Shown here piece by piece: positions 17,539 through 29,618 of a stretch of 64,000 nt of DNA. A program made the position numbers and the translations under genes. The notes beneath the pieces were generated by a model. That model worked only from the letters and a program-made list of their open reading frames with translations, did no database searches and was not told the DNA's origin. Origin of the DNA: Bathynomus jamesi (Eukaryota; Arthropoda; Malacostraca; Isopoda; Cirolanidae); NCBI GenBank assembly GCA_023014485.1, contig JAJOZX010002575.1, forward strand, positions 166,501 to 230,500. The letters run 5' to 3'. How positions within the stretch are numbered: the first letter of the stretch is position 1; each line of letters opens with the position of its first letter.

Positions 17539-19071
17539 GATTACAAAGTTCGTGAGCAATTTAAACTTTAATAACTTTTGATGTACACATGACAGAAACA
17601 AACTGCCAGCGGCATATGGAAACAATTATTAAAGTTTTTCTTTATTTTATTTTAAGTCGCATCATATCAGGCGAAGATGTTGAAACTAATTGAAAATGGC
17701 AACAGTAGAAGGAAAGGTTAACCGTGTTTTATGGCTAGCAGAACTAAAGTCCATAACAGCTGTGAGAAAAAGTTCACTGCTCGTTACAGAAAGATGCACC
17801 ACATAGGAAGTGATGAAAAAGTTTAAAAGTTTAAAAGTGAAATTGCATGAACATGCGTACAAAATTCAGGTGGTCCAAATATTACTGGAAGATGACTACC
17901 ATGCAAGGTTAGATTTCTGTGAATGGTTCCAATCAAAAATCAAGAATCCTCCTGAGTTTATGGACGAGATGATACTTTCTGATGAGGCAACTTTCCACAT
18001 TAGTAGCAAAGTCAACCGCCACAATTATCGCATTTGGGGGATAGAGAAACCTGACGAAGTTTGGCAACATGAAAGAGACTCGCCAAAAATCAATGTGTGA
18101 TGCTCACTCAGAAAGTCATATAATATCATTGGTTCTTTTATTTTTGAAAAACCAACAGTCAATTCCAGGGCTGAAAGCTAGAAGGGCCAATGTCAAAATT
18201 TTGCATTTTGGGAAAAACGCGATTGAACGTTTCTTTCTGTAATAAAAATTCAACCTTTATTAGCAAACGTCATTCCTTTATTTCAGTAAATTGCATACAT
18301 ATGCACTCTCATTTGATGCCTTTTTTAAAATCATGCTCCCTGTTTTGGCTTTAAGAAAATTCATTCTTCATTATTCATCTTCTGCATCATCTTTGCTCAG
18401 GACATTGGCTCATTGCGGTGCACCTAATGATTTGATAACATTGGCCCTTGTAGCACTGAAAGAGCAGCTGATTTCGAGTTCAGCCCTACCCTTATCTAAA
18501 AAAAATGGATTGTTTGACATTGGTCCTTCTAGCATTCAGCCCTAGAATTGTGGACGTTACCTTGAAATGTTGAAGAATTTCTTTATCCCTGAACCAAGTT
18601 GATTAAATCTTTCAGATAACACCTTTTTTCAGCAAAACGACACTCCCTATCATTGATTTAAATGTGCAACTAGTTCTTGAATGAAATCCTCCTATCCAAG
18701 AGCATTGGTAGGGGTCAACTAATTGCTTCACCACCTCATTCACCTGACCTGTCCTCATTGGACTACTTTTTATGGGGTTATATTAAAAATGTTGTTTACT
18801 CATCAAAACCACATTCTTGGCCGGGATCACAAATGCAATTCATGAAATCACTTAGCAGCAACTGTGGAATGTTTTCAGGTCTTGAAAATCGGATTGAATG
18901 ATGTATCTAGAAAGATGGCGGTTATGTTGAAGTCTGGAAATTTGTAATGTGGCGTGTTAAAATCTTTAATAATTATGTTTTGATATGCGGTTTACATTTT
19001 GTTTCTGTCATACAGTATATACATCACAAATTATTAAAATGTAAAGTTGCACAAGGACTTTGTAATCACCC
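17539..19071 (+). mobile_element. Decayed mariner-like DNA transposon
   Basis: Inverted ends of about 65 bp: GATTACAAAGTTCGTGAGCA at the left, GATTACAAAGTCCTTGTGCA inverted at the right, both running to TGACAGAAACAAA. Transposase remains begin near ATG 17677. 17810-18100 holds HEHAYKIQVVQ, FCEWFQSKI and MILSDEATFH (first catalytic Asp). 18677-18900 holds HSPDLSSLDYFLWGYIKN (last Asp region). The middle is replaced by a MITE (18165-18545). Frameshifts and stops make it inactive. The left end abuts (TA)n. Confidence 0.75.
18165..18545. mobile_element. MITE nested in the mariner-like element
   Basis: 381 bp with inverted ends CAGGGCTGAAAGCTAGAAGG and, inverted, TAGGGCTGAATGCTAGAAGG. AATT flanks both sides (18161-18164, 18546-18549), a likely target duplication. 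The ORF through it has no family resemblance. Confidence 0.75.
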
Positions 19072-19454
19072 TATAAATATACAGTATATATATATAGAGA
19101 GAGAGAGAAAGCTATAAATACGATAATTATTTATATATACGAGCCTCTGATAAAGATGTTGGAACGGAAACAATATATGTATCACATTTGCTGTGTATTC
19201 CAAATTTTAGAGTATCTACATTTTCCTTCCCCTTTTTTTCCATCATTTCCCCTTTGATGCCTGATCCTCCTTTGCTGACTTGCTGATTTGAAACAGTGAT
19301 GCTCTAAAAATGTATTCAAGCATCACCCAAAAAAGCTCAATGTAAAGTCGGGTTGGAGAGACAAACGCAGGGAGAGGAACTTCCAAATTGTTGCGTTCTA
19401 AGCTCAAAATTGAAAATTGGAAGCATTTTTTTCTCTCTCTCCCTCTTTCTTTAA

Positions 19455-19491
<37 letters not shown>

Positions 19492-19643
19492 GGTTATATA
19501 GGATTGAACTGAGAGGAAGAATTATGGTACTTTTAAACCTCTTTTTCAAATACACAAGCTGGAATCATTCTTCTGTTTGTAAACTTTGATTTATATTTAC
19601 TGTTTCTAGTTTAAACTATTCGGCTTTGAATAATATATATATA
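19072..19643. other. Non-coding stretch with (GA)n
   Basis: (GA)n tracts at about 19095-19108 and 19457-19488. No gene or repeat end recognised. Confidence 0.6.
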
Positions 19644-19930
19644 AGCGCCTCGGTGGTGTAGTGGTTAGCGTCGCTGACTATGAAACCATCGGCCCCGGGT
19701 TCGAGACCCGACGGAAGCCGGCGCGCAGCAAAACCCAGCTGTTCATCCTTCCACACAATAAAGAAAGTGGTTGGTAGCTAAATGGGTACCCTAGGTGGCC
19801 TAGTGGTTAAGACGTTGGGCTGCTGATGGGGCGTGGTTCGGATTCCACGTTAAACTGTAGGTCTAAGGTGGAGTGAAGAGCTTGACCTTCGTCAGAATGA
19901 ACAATTCGGGCGGAAGCTAACCAAAGGTTA
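19644..19930 (+). mobile_element. Composite tRNA-derived SINE
   Basis: First module: A box TGGTGTAGTGGTTAGCG and B box GGGTTCGAGACCC. Second module: TGGCCTAGTGGTTAAGACG and GTGGTTCGGATTCCACG. Body with GCTTGACCTTCGTCAGAATG, ending at (TA)n. Same family as 15360-15675 and 20918-21252. Confidence 0.75.
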
Positions 19931-19961
19931 TATATATATATATATATATATGGTATTTAAT

Positions 19962-20520
19962 TCAGAATGGTCCCCTGAGGTTTTTTCATGATACACACAG
20001 ACCATGCATGGAACAAGGAACTCTTCTGGGAAAATTAAATCCACTATACTCCGAATAAGTAATGGTAAATGAGAAAAATACTATATTTTTTTATTTTTCA
20101 TGATGTTAGCCCGACGTGGGCAACGGGACACTCGCAAAGAGGCCCCAAAAATATAGCTTCCCTCACCAGCTTTGGGACAGGATCTAGGGGTTACGGCTGC
20201 ACCTAGCTGACTATATTCAGAACCTCAATATAAGCAACGAATGCAACGAGTCTTTTGCTTATACTGAGATTCTGAATATAGTAGGCTAAGTGTAGCTGTA
20301 ACCCTAGATCCTCTTCCAAAGCTGGATCCTATCTGCTTTGCTGATAACTAGTGAGGGAAGCTATATTTTTGGGCCTTCTTTGCGAGTGACCCGTTACCCT
20401 GTCGGGCTAACATCATGAAAAATAAAAAACTATAGTGTTTTTCATTTAGCATTACTTATTCAGACTATAGTGGATTTAATTTTCCCAGAAGAGTTCCTTT
20501 TTCCATGCACGGTCTGTGTA
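19962..20520. mobile_element. Foldback element, CCCGACGTGGGCAACGGG family (copy 1)
   Basis: Two arms of about 240 bp face each other around 20245. Shared marks are ACACAGACCATGCATGGAAC, AGGAACTCTTCTGGGAAAAT, CATGATGTTAGCCCGACG, and CAGCTTTGG with GATCTAGGG. Arms match at roughly 90 percent by eye. No coding capacity. Further copies at 44.3 and 44.7 kb. Confidence 0.8.
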
Positions 20521-20530
20521 TATATATATA

Positions 20531-20581
<51 letters not shown>

Positions 20582-20689
20582 CAAACAAACTGCTGAGTGA
20601 GCTAAGGCAAATGTTTTAGTTCAGTGTAGTAAAATCTTACCACAGTTTTAGGCTTCTTTTCACCAAACCTAACTTATAAACAAGGTTGA

Positions 20690-20915
20690 CAAAAGTAATT
20701 TAGGTGTACAGTAACTAATATTCAGAAGAAATGGCAAAGCTCATCAATGGAGTGCCAGGACGTGTGCCATCTTTACATAATGGAAAGAGGAAAGCAACAC
20801 AATTTTAAATTTATATTAATTTAACAAATCTCTTATTATTTATTCATTTTTATTATCAAATAAAAAAACTATGAAAACTATGAGTCTATTTACTTTTGTG
20901 AACTCTTTATAACAT
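20690..20915 (+). mobile_element. 3' relic of a Tc1-like transposon
   Basis: Matches 59425-59605: GCAAAGCTCATCAATGGAGT, ATCTTTACATAATGGAAAG, AAGCAACACAATTTTAA, then TCTATTTACTTTTGTGAAC. The short frame resembles the C-terminal tail of Tc1 transposases. The upstream part is missing. Confidence 0.45.
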
Positions 20916-20917
20916 TG

Positions 20918-21252
20918 GTTAACATTGGTTTTACTTCCGTCTGAAGTGTTCATTCTGACGAAGGTCAAGTTTGTTACTCCACCTTGGACCAACAGCTACG
21001 TGGAATCCGAACCGTGGCCCATCACGGGTGGTCAGACATACAAATTCCTTGCCTGGGCTCGATCTCAGGACCTACTGATCAGCAGCCCAGCGTCTTAACC
21101 ACTAGGCCACCCACTGTACCTATTTATCTACCAACCTATTATTTCTCGAGGATGAATAGCTGGGTAAACTGCGCACCGTCCGCCTTCGCCGGGAATCGAA
21201 CCGACGCCGGTGAATTCGTTCGTATTCAGCGATGCTAACCATTACACCCATA
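20918..21252 (-). mobile_element. Composite tRNA-derived SINE
   Basis: Minus-strand version of the 19.64-kb SINE: CGTCTTAACCACTAGGCCAC and GGGAATCGAACCGACGCC mark the two internal promoters, and GACGAAGGTCAAGTTTG marks the body. Ends at (TA)n. Confidence 0.7.
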
Positions 21253-21279
21253 TACATATATATATATATATTATATATA

Positions 21280-21440
21280 TGAAAATTATTTCACGAAAGT
21301 AACACGTGAATAATATTTATGATGAAAATAACCAAGAAGGAAAAAGGAAACACAGAATGGTGCTCAAGCGCTTTCGTCTAATGACATCCTCAGGAACACT
21401 GAAATAAATAACAAGTTCCAGACTATATATATGTCACAAA
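21280..21440 (-). mobile_element. Penelope-like 3' terminus fragment (family A)
   Basis: Contains AAGCGCTTTCGTCTAATGAC and ATCCTCAGGAACACTG, the terminus repeated at 42.3, 44.1, 55.8 and 59.2 kb. No coding part is attached. Confidence 0.65.
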
Positions 21441-21454
21441 AAAAATAAATAAAA

Positions 21455-21496
<42 letters not shown>

Positions 21497-21784
21497 GCAT
21501 CGATGATTAGCTTATATATATCGTTGAGTTGTGATCAGTTTTTCCTTGTGAACAGACGTGTTTTATCGAGTGTCCAGTGTTACCATTTGAATAAATGGTT
21601 TTCGTTGAAGTGTTTTAAAAAAAATAGTGTTGGTGCATTCTTAACTAAATTACATCGTGTTACTAATCATTCATTAACGAATATATTTCATTTATTGACT
21701 TTATTCATTACTATATTATTTGATTAAACCAAGGCTAGTGCACGTGGTTTGCCTTGTTTGTTTCCTGAATCTATTACTAACCGA

Positions 21785-21925
21785 GGTTTCATAAGGTTGA
21801 AATTCCCTTATTTTGCCTTTTTTGTTTTACAAATCTATCAGAAAACGTGCTTTCATAAGGTTGAAATTCCCTTGTTTTGCCTTTTTTGTTTTTCAAATCT
21901 ATCAGAAAACGTGCTTTCATAAGGT
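21785..21925. repeat. Two-and-a-half copy, roughly 67-bp tandem repeat
   Basis: Unit runs from TTTCATAAGGTTGAAATTCC through TTTTGCCTTTTTTGTTTT to CTATCAGAAAACGTGC. It lies just 5' of the CR1-type LINE and may be its promoter repeats. Confidence 0.7.
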
Positions 21926-22231
21926 TCATTTTCCTTTCCTTCAGGGGATTAAGTAGAGTGTGGTCACCCACCGTGGGAAAAAGGAAAAACGGAAAGAAAA
22001 CAGTCGGTCGAATAGCGGACAGATAAGTTTTAGTAGTATTTTTTCATTTACAGAGCTTTCGTCGGTAGCTTAATTATATATTCATTTAGTATAAATTTGT
22101 GTTACAAGAACCTGTTTCTGCGGGTTTACGCAGGTGACGGCACAATAAGCACGCGGTAGAACTACGTTGTAATTTATTAATTTCCAAACGCTCGTTTTTT
22201 TTTTTTTTTTTTTTTTTAACTAATTAAGAGC

Positions 22232-23166
22232 ATGGCACCCCCGTCGAGTACTTGCAGTCGCTGTGAAGGGAAATTTGCCGCTTACGCGTTTACAATGGCT
22301 AATAATAATGAAGAGTTAGTTTGCAGGTGGTGCTCAAGCATGGAAGTCCTGAGGAACGAGTTAGAACGTGAGAGAGAGGCCAGAGTGAGGCTTGAAGAAA
22401 GCGTGATGCTCCTGACGGCAAAATTAGAATCCCTTGAGACTCCAGTTACGACCCCTCCTGCCTCAGTTTCTACTAATAATATAAATAGTACTAATAGCCC
22501 TCTCTCTTCCCCTAGTTCCCAACCCTTCGTTCGAGTGCGTAATGGAGCCCATTGAGAAAACCTAAGACTTGTCTACCAGTAATAACAAACAATAAGTTTT
22601 CTGTTTTAGGTTTCGAAGATGCTGATGAACCGGAAATACGACTCGTTGGCGATTCCATTGTTCGAGGGCAGCTCGAGGAATTCTGTGGGAGAAACCCTCG
22701 TCGTAGGCGCCGTTACTGCTACCCTGGTGCAAGGGTGGAGGATATAACTAATAGTGTTGACCATTTTACAGACGGTACCGCCGAGGACACAACGTATGTT
22801 ATTCATGTCGGTACTAATAACGTTTTAAATTCTAGATCGGAAGAACTGCTGGCTAGGTACAGGACATTACTAGAGCGATTAAAGGAAAAAACTAATAAGA
22901 TTGTTTTAACAGGTATACTTCCTCGAATTATCCAACGTAACGATTTCTACAGCAAGGCGACCTATATTAACAATAACCTAAAGTCTCTTTGCCAACAGGA
23001 AGGAGTGCATTTTGCGAATTTTTGGAACAGTTTCTACGGCAGGAGGGACTTGTTCCTCGGAGATGGACTTCATCTTAATGACGTTGGAGCTGCGCGTTTA
23101 GGAAGACTATTTCATAATACTGTCTCTTCTTTTCAGGCTGCCGTAACTCGAACGGTCCCAGCGTAA
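22232..23166 (+). pseudogene. CR1-type LINE ORF1 with SGNH-esterase domain, one frameshift
   Basis: Start ATG 22232. Residues 9-35 hold CSRCEGKF...LVCRWCSS, a Cys pair arrangement like a PHD/zinc finger, followed by a short coiled coil (LRNELEREREARVRLEE) and a Ser/Thr/Pro linker. After a frameshift at 22552-22555 (after NGA) the second frame carries an SGNH/GDSL hydrolase: RLVGDSIVRGQ (block I Ser), IHVGTNN (block III) and GDGLHLNDVG (block V Asp-His). Esterase-type ORF1 is known from the CR1/L2 clades. It probably binds RNA or membranes during retrotransposition. Otherwise it appears complete. Confidence 0.85.
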
Positions 23167-23171
23167 ATTCC

Positions 23172-26005
23172 ACAAATTTCCCCTGCGCTCGCGAAGGTGT
23201 CGCAATTACAAACAATTTGAAGGTTCTATCCTTAAATGCTCGTAGCTTACGAAATAAAATAAACGAATTTTTTTCTTTAATTGCTTGTAAAGACTATGAT
23301 TTAATTGCGATAAATGAATCGTGGCTTAGCACTGAAACACGTGACTTTGTAGGGGAGTATCAAATTAGAGGTTATAGACTTTTTGTTAAAAACAGAATAG
23401 GTAGGCGAGGAGGCGGTGTTATGTTGTATATCAAAGATAATATTGCGAACGTTATAGAAGTAAAGCACACAATTCCAGAACCAATAGATTCGACTATAGC
23501 AGAACTTAAATTGAACGATTTCAAACTTGTTGTTGCGGTTATATATAGGCCCCCTAATCAAACAGCTGATACGGACGAAGCGTTATATCGTGAACTAAAG
23601 AGAATAATAGGTAGTGAGCAGGCTTTAGTTATGGGTGACTTTAATTGCGCCAACGTGAATTACGATACAATGCAGGGAGACGCGGAAGGTAATCGTTTAG
23701 TTAATTTTCTCGAGGATAGCTTTCTTATTCAAAAGGTTGGGGAACCTACGAGGTTGGACAGTATTTTAGATTTAGTAATAACTACGGATGATAGGCTAAT
23801 TACTGATCTTCAAGTAATAGAACCGTTAAGCAATAGCGATCACAATATGGTAGAGTTTGTCCTCTCAGTAAGTCACTCGAAACCAGCTAACTCGACTAAA
23901 ATTCCTAACTTCCAGCACGCAGACTTTTGTAAATTTCGAAATAAATTGTCACACGTCAATTGGGAAAACGTAATGGGGAACTCCAACGCAAAACTAATGT
24001 GGGAATCGTTTGAAACAGTATTTAGGACTATAAATGAGGAATGTGTACCGTACAAAATTAAGCGTGCGAAAGTAAATAACAAGCCCTTGTGGTTTACTTC
24101 TAGAGTAGGAGACATTATAAAGAGTAGAGATAGGGCTTATAGGCTACATAAGTGCGATAAAGACAATTTGTGGTTACGAAACAACTACATATCTCTAAGG
24201 CGTGAAGCGAAAAGTGTAATAAAAAAGTCCAAGCGCGAATTTGAAATCTCCATAGCTCGTGACGGTAAAGAAAACCCCAAGCGATTCTTTCAATACGTCA
24301 ACAATAGAAATCCAGTAAAAAGTGTCTTGGGGCCGTTGAAAAATGTTAACGGAGATCTAGTTTCTGAAAACAAGGAAATGGCTACCTTGCTAAACGAATT
24401 CTTTACGTCAGTTTTTACTATAGAAGATGTAACGAATATCCCTACGGTCATAGACATAATACCTTTTGATAATGGTAATATTTTGGATAATATTGTGGTT
24501 AGTGAAGGGAGGTAATGCGCTATATTGATAAAATGAAAACGCGTAAATCACCGGGGCCGGATTCCATATATCCCATACAACTAAAAGAATTAAAAGATAG
24601 CATTGTTGTGCCGCTAACAAAGATTTTTAATGCGTCTATTTCTGAGGGGTGCGTACCAGATAATTTCAAGTTAGCAAACGTAACACCTATCTTTAAGAAA
24701 GGCGATAAAGGTGCGGCGGGAAATTATAGGCCAATCAGTTTAACGTCTGTTGTAGGTAAGCTACTGGAATCAATAATTAGGGATCGTATAGTCGAACACT
24801 TAGAATTGCATAACTTAGTTAGAAATACGCAGCACGGTTTTAGGCGAAACAAATCTTGCTTAACTAATCTTTTAGAATTTTTTCAAAGCGTGGTTGACGT
24901 TTACGATAGTCATCGGGCGGTTGATGTAGTGTATTTAGATTTTCAAAAAGCGTTTGACACCGTACCGCACAAAAGACTCATTGAGAAAACTAAGGCTCAT
25001 GGAATCAGGGGTGTAGTAATAAATTGGATAGAAGAGTGGTTGCGAGGTAGGAAACAGAGGGTGGTCGTTGATGGAGCGGAGTCGTGTTGGGCTAATGTAG
25101 CGAGTGGCGTTCCTCAGGGTTCTGTATTGGGCCCCTTGCTTTTTCTTATATATATTAACGATTTAGATGTCGGCCTAGTCAGTACAGTTTCAAAGTTTGC
25201 GGATGACACGAAGCTGGGTGGTAGGGCGATTAATGACGAAGATAGAGGTAAAATCCAGAATGATCTGAATAAAATCGTTGATTGGTCAGTCACATGGCAA
25301 ATGAGATTTAACGTCGATAAGTGCAAAATTTTACATATAGGTTCGCGTAACGGTAATTTTGCGTATAGTATGTCAGGGAAAGAGTTGATAAGCGTAGAGC
25401 AGGAAAAAGATTTAGGAGTTATAGTCACTGGTGATTTAAAAGTAGCGAAACAAAGTACAGCAGCGGTCAATAAAGCGAACAAAGTGTTAGGTTTTATAGC
25501 TCGGAATTTTGAGTACAAATCGCGCGATATTATAGTTCCTCTTTATAAATCATTAGTTAGACCCCATTTGGAGTACGCGATCCAATTTTGGAATCCGCAT
25601 ATGCGCAAAGATATAGACAAAATCGAAAGAGTTCAAAGACGAGCAACTAAGATGATTCCGTCGCTTAGGTCAAAGTCGTACGAGGATAGGCTTAAAGAGT
25701 TAAAATTGACTACACTCGAGACTAGGAGGCTAAGGGGTGATCTAATCCAGGTTTTCAAAATTATGAATGGGTTCGATAACGTAGATAGAGATAGCTTTTT
25801 CGAAATATCTCAATATAATAGGACTAGAAATAACGGGTGTAAGTTGACAAGTAGAAGGTTCGAGACAGCAGTTGCCAAAAACTTTTTTACGCATAGAATA
25901 GTAAATAGCTGGAATAGTTTGCCGGTAGAAGTAATTAGTAGCACGTCTATAAACATGTTTAAAAATCGATTAGACGCATATGTTGATAGATTGGGTATAG
26001 TTTAA
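23172..26005 (+). pseudogene. CR1-type LINE ORF2: APE endonuclease and reverse transcriptase, one frameshift
   Basis: The open frame begins before 23217 without a clear ATG and overlaps the end of ORF1. The endonuclease has LNARSLRNK, INESWL, VIYRPP, GDFNCANVN and SDHNMVEF, all main APE blocks. At 24513-24517 (GGAGGTAATG) the frame shifts into the RT: KSPGPDSIYPIQLKE, YRPISLTSVVGKLLE, YLDFQKAFDTV, GVPQGSVLGPLLF, catalytic FADDT (about 25197-25211) and FNVDKCKILHIG. The C-terminus ends SINMFKNRLDAYVDR, typical of CR1. One indel is the only break seen, so this is a young copy or an assembly error. Confidence 0.9.
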
Positions 26006-26990
26006 GGTAGTAAAATTAAGGGTTGGATAAGATAGATTTTGATTCTCTTTTCATTAAAGATCACAATAACCAGACTAGAGGTCATAGTATGAAATTATTT
26101 AAGCCAAGATGTAGAACAAATTTAAGAAAACATAGTTTTACAAACAGAGTAATTAAGTTTTGGAACAGTCTGACAGAAGAAGTGGTGACTTCAGATACAA
26201 TTGATTCTTTCAAAAGAAGGTTGGTAGTTTGATGTCTGCAAGGGACATCTGGTGATAGTGTTTAAGCCCATTTTTATTGCATGAATGGTACTAGTTTATT
26301 TCATATATATTATGTACATTTAGGTGATAGATCCCACAGCTCAACACAAGTGTTGTGGGATATAGGGAGGCAGCATCTTGGGTTAGGGGATACTCTCTGT
26401 CCTTACACACCCCATTTAAAGAGATTCCTCTGCCGAGCGGTGCCCCCATAGTACTGTGAGGTATTGAAAAACTCATGATCTTCACTTGCCCCACAAACAC
26501 CTTTAAATGGGAGACCCAAAATGGGTGCACACACATTTCTACATTACTGTACAGTCTTTACAGCCACACCTACACTTTTCCTCCTAAGTATATATATTGT
26601 AATGTATATGGTTGTAAATTGTGACTTGGTCCGCAATTGATATGGACCGTGACTTATTTTTGGTTGGCAAGGTACTGGTATTGATGGATACCGTAATGAA
26701 ATTGACTGGATTCTTTGGATCTGATATATTTGCATGTCGGTTATAAATAGATATAGAGTGTAACATATTTGTGGATAGTAGTCTATTATGACTTGATCCT
26801 CTGGATCCAGAGATTCTATCTTTAGTTTTAAATTGATAATTAATTAGTTTTAAATTGATAATTATTTAGTTTTGTAAAAATTGGTGTTGCCAATGTACAG
26901 GCAGTTTTTACATAGTGGAGCCACCTCGATGGGCCGAAGTGGCCCCTAGTGTGCCCACTATAAAAATTTCTTATGTTCTTATGTTCTTGT
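26006..26990 (+). mobile_element. LINE 3' region with second ORF2 tail and octamer repeats
   Basis: 26030-26232 encodes a second, related ORF2 C-terminus (RTNLRKHSFTNRVIKFWNSL, ending SFKRRLVV). A 3' UTR of about 700 bases follows. The end is TTATGTTCTTATGTTCTT near 26965-26985, the short octamer repeat characteristic of CR1/L2 3' ends. Two copies may therefore be joined here. Confidence 0.65.
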
Positions 26991-27119
26991 GGTTCGGAAC
27001 CCACGTAAAATTGTAGGTCCCCTCCGCCACCACGGAGGACATGCACAATACACAATTACGAACACAGTTAGGTAGACCAGCCATGAGTGGATCCTAGGGT
27101 CTTTGTTGGTCTGAAACAT

Positions 27120-27151
27120 TATAACATTATAACATTAATATATATATATAT

Positions 27152-27182
<31 letters not shown>

Positions 27183-27190
27183 ACCTTACA
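27120..27190. repeat. (TA)n tract at the LINE 3' junction
   Basis: Interrupted TATATA runs, followed by CCTTACAACCTTACAAAGG, the 3' tail of the minus-strand LINE copy 1. Confidence 0.9.
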
Positions 27191-27652
27191 TTACCTTACA
27201 ACCTTACAAAGGTTCCGCGCGATGATTCCTCATTTCACGAAGATCAAGCTTGTCACCCCTCCTCTCGAGTTGACCTTATGAATTAGTGAGTTGGTTTCTT
27301 GTACTCTCCACCTCACATAGCCAGGTACGCCCAGCTCATCGGGGATGCTCTGAGCCAGGCGTCTAATCTTCTTTTGAAGATGTCCACTGCAACTCCCTTC
27401 GTGTTCTTTAGTTCTTTGGGCAGCTGATTAAACAGTTTTGGTCCTCTCACAACAAAACTATTTTCTTTCAGGGTTAAGGATGTTCTCTGTCTCGCCTTTA
27501 ATTTGGAAACACGAGACAGTCTACCTTTACTACTTTCCACCGTTGTTTGAAGAGCTATAGCGTTCAGAGTAAGATTAGGGACTAGTTTCTCCATTATTTT
27601 CCAAGTGTAAATAATGATGTATCTCTCTCTTCAACTTTCCAACGAATATAGG

Positions 27653-28288
27653 CAGTGGCGGTCCTAGCTTACATGACGCCCTGGGCGAACCTCACCTTCA
27701 GCGCCCCCCCCCCCCTGTTCGCCAACACACACACATTCGAATCCCCCCAAAATAAAGGACAGACATAACTCTTTCACAAAATAACTTTTTATTGGACTAA
27801 TTGTTGGAACTTCAGAACCAAAACAAAGACTCAAATTTCTGAATTTTACAAATCCTTCATCACGTAAATAGAATAACTCACTTAAGAGAATGTAATTATG
27901 ATACTATGAACAGGAAAAATACAAATTAAATTGCACAACTGCCATAAATAAACTAGAGAATCAAATTTCTAAATTGTACAAATGCTCTATCACATAAATA
28001 GAATAAGACACTTAAGAGAGGGTAATTATTATGCTACACTTTGAACAAGAAACAAAATAAATTGCACCACAGCACAACTGCCATCTAAAGCCTGACTCTT
28101 CTTACCTTCCTTGATGCAAAGTCATTGATCTTTTATTATTTATTTTATTTTATTTTTTATTTTTATTTATTTCTTTATTTATTTATTCTTATTTTTATTT
28201 TTATTTTTTTTGCAGGCGCTCATGCCGCCCCTCCACAAATGCCGCCCTGTGCGGCTGCCCATATTGCCCATATGAGGAACCGCCACTG
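27653..28288. mobile_element. Non-autonomous hAT element with 8-bp target duplication
   Basis: Starts CAGTGGCGGTCCTAG and ends CCGCCACTG, giving hAT-type inverted ends. AATATAGG lies immediately outside on both sides (27645-27652 and 28289-28296). 636 bp, no transposase. It interrupts LINE copy 1 near the RT C-terminus, so it is younger than that LINE. Confidence 0.92.
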
Positions 28289-29618
28289 AATATAGGTCTT
28301 GTTCGCGTGACGTTTCCCTCGATCTTGGCTGTGAAGCTTCTCTGAATCCCTTCTAGCTGTCTAATGTCTTCTTTCTTATATGGGGATGTTAGGACCGAGC
28401 AGTATTCCAATTTGGGTATGATCAGGGTTTTCAGTAGAGGAATCATTACATTCCTATCCCTTCGTTTAAAGGTTCTTAATATCTGACCCGTTATTCTCTT
28501 TGCTCTGTTTAATGCTATCTTATTTTGTGTTTCAAATTTCGCATCATCAGTCATTACAACCAGTAAATCTTTTTCCCTAGAATTTCTGTGAATTTCCTGT
28601 CGATTTGGGGTATAATATTCCATGGATTTTAGGTCTTCTCTTTTTCCGTACCGTAACAGCTGAAATTTCTCAGTGTTAAACTTCATATTGTTGTCTTCCG
28701 TCCAATTGTAGATTCTGTTCATTTCGGTTTGTAGAGATCCTATATCTTCTGGGTTTCTTATTTTTCTACTGATCTTTGTGTCATCCGCAAAGGATGTTAC
28801 TGTGCTGTCTCTGGTAACGTCTTCATATTTGTTAGTTAGCATGATTATGAAGAGCAGTTTTGCTGATACTGTTCCTTGTGGTACTAAGCTGAGGACCTTC
28901 GATTCTGAGGAAGATACTCCTTGTACTGTAACGACTTGCCGCAGCTCACTAAGGAAATTACATATCAATTTCCCTACTTTTCCTGTTATTCCCATATATT
29001 TCAGTTTATGTATTATGATTCCACAGTCACACTTGTCGGACGCTTTGGCAAAGTCTGTGTATATTACATCATAGTTTTCATTACTTTCAAGTGCATCAAT
29101 AATGTTGTAGTAGTGTTCCATTAGTTGTGATAGACATGATCTGCCTGACCGAAATCCATGTTTGGTCACCATTGAATTTTTTCGGAGTTTCCAAAAAGTC
29201 ATAGATTTTTTCCTCTGACTATTCGTTCAAATATTTTAGCGGGATGAGATGTAAGCGACACTGGCCTATAGGTTTTAGCCTCGTATCGATCTCCTCCTTT
29301 ATATATTGGAATTAAACTCGTGCTCTTCAGGATGTCCGGTATTTCTCCCGTGTCTAGTGATCCACTCCATATCCAATATAGGGGCTCAGCGATTGCATTC
29401 TTGCAGTTTTTGATCAGTGTGGCATTCCATTTATCCGGTCCTGCCGCTGAGTGTGTTTTTAGTTTCTTTATGGCTTGTTTAATATCATCCGTCGCTCGTA
29501 AAGTCGAAGTCCGTTATACTTTCCCCTTGTAGTTCTTCTTCAAAGAACGTGTTTCTATCGCATATCAGTTTGTCAGTTTTTGGGATACTGAAAGATGACT
29601 CGTACTGAGCTCTTAATA

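Noticed and set aside
18291..18545. 84-codon ORF
   Set aside because: Lies wholly inside a MITE with inverted ends; no domain and a chance frame.
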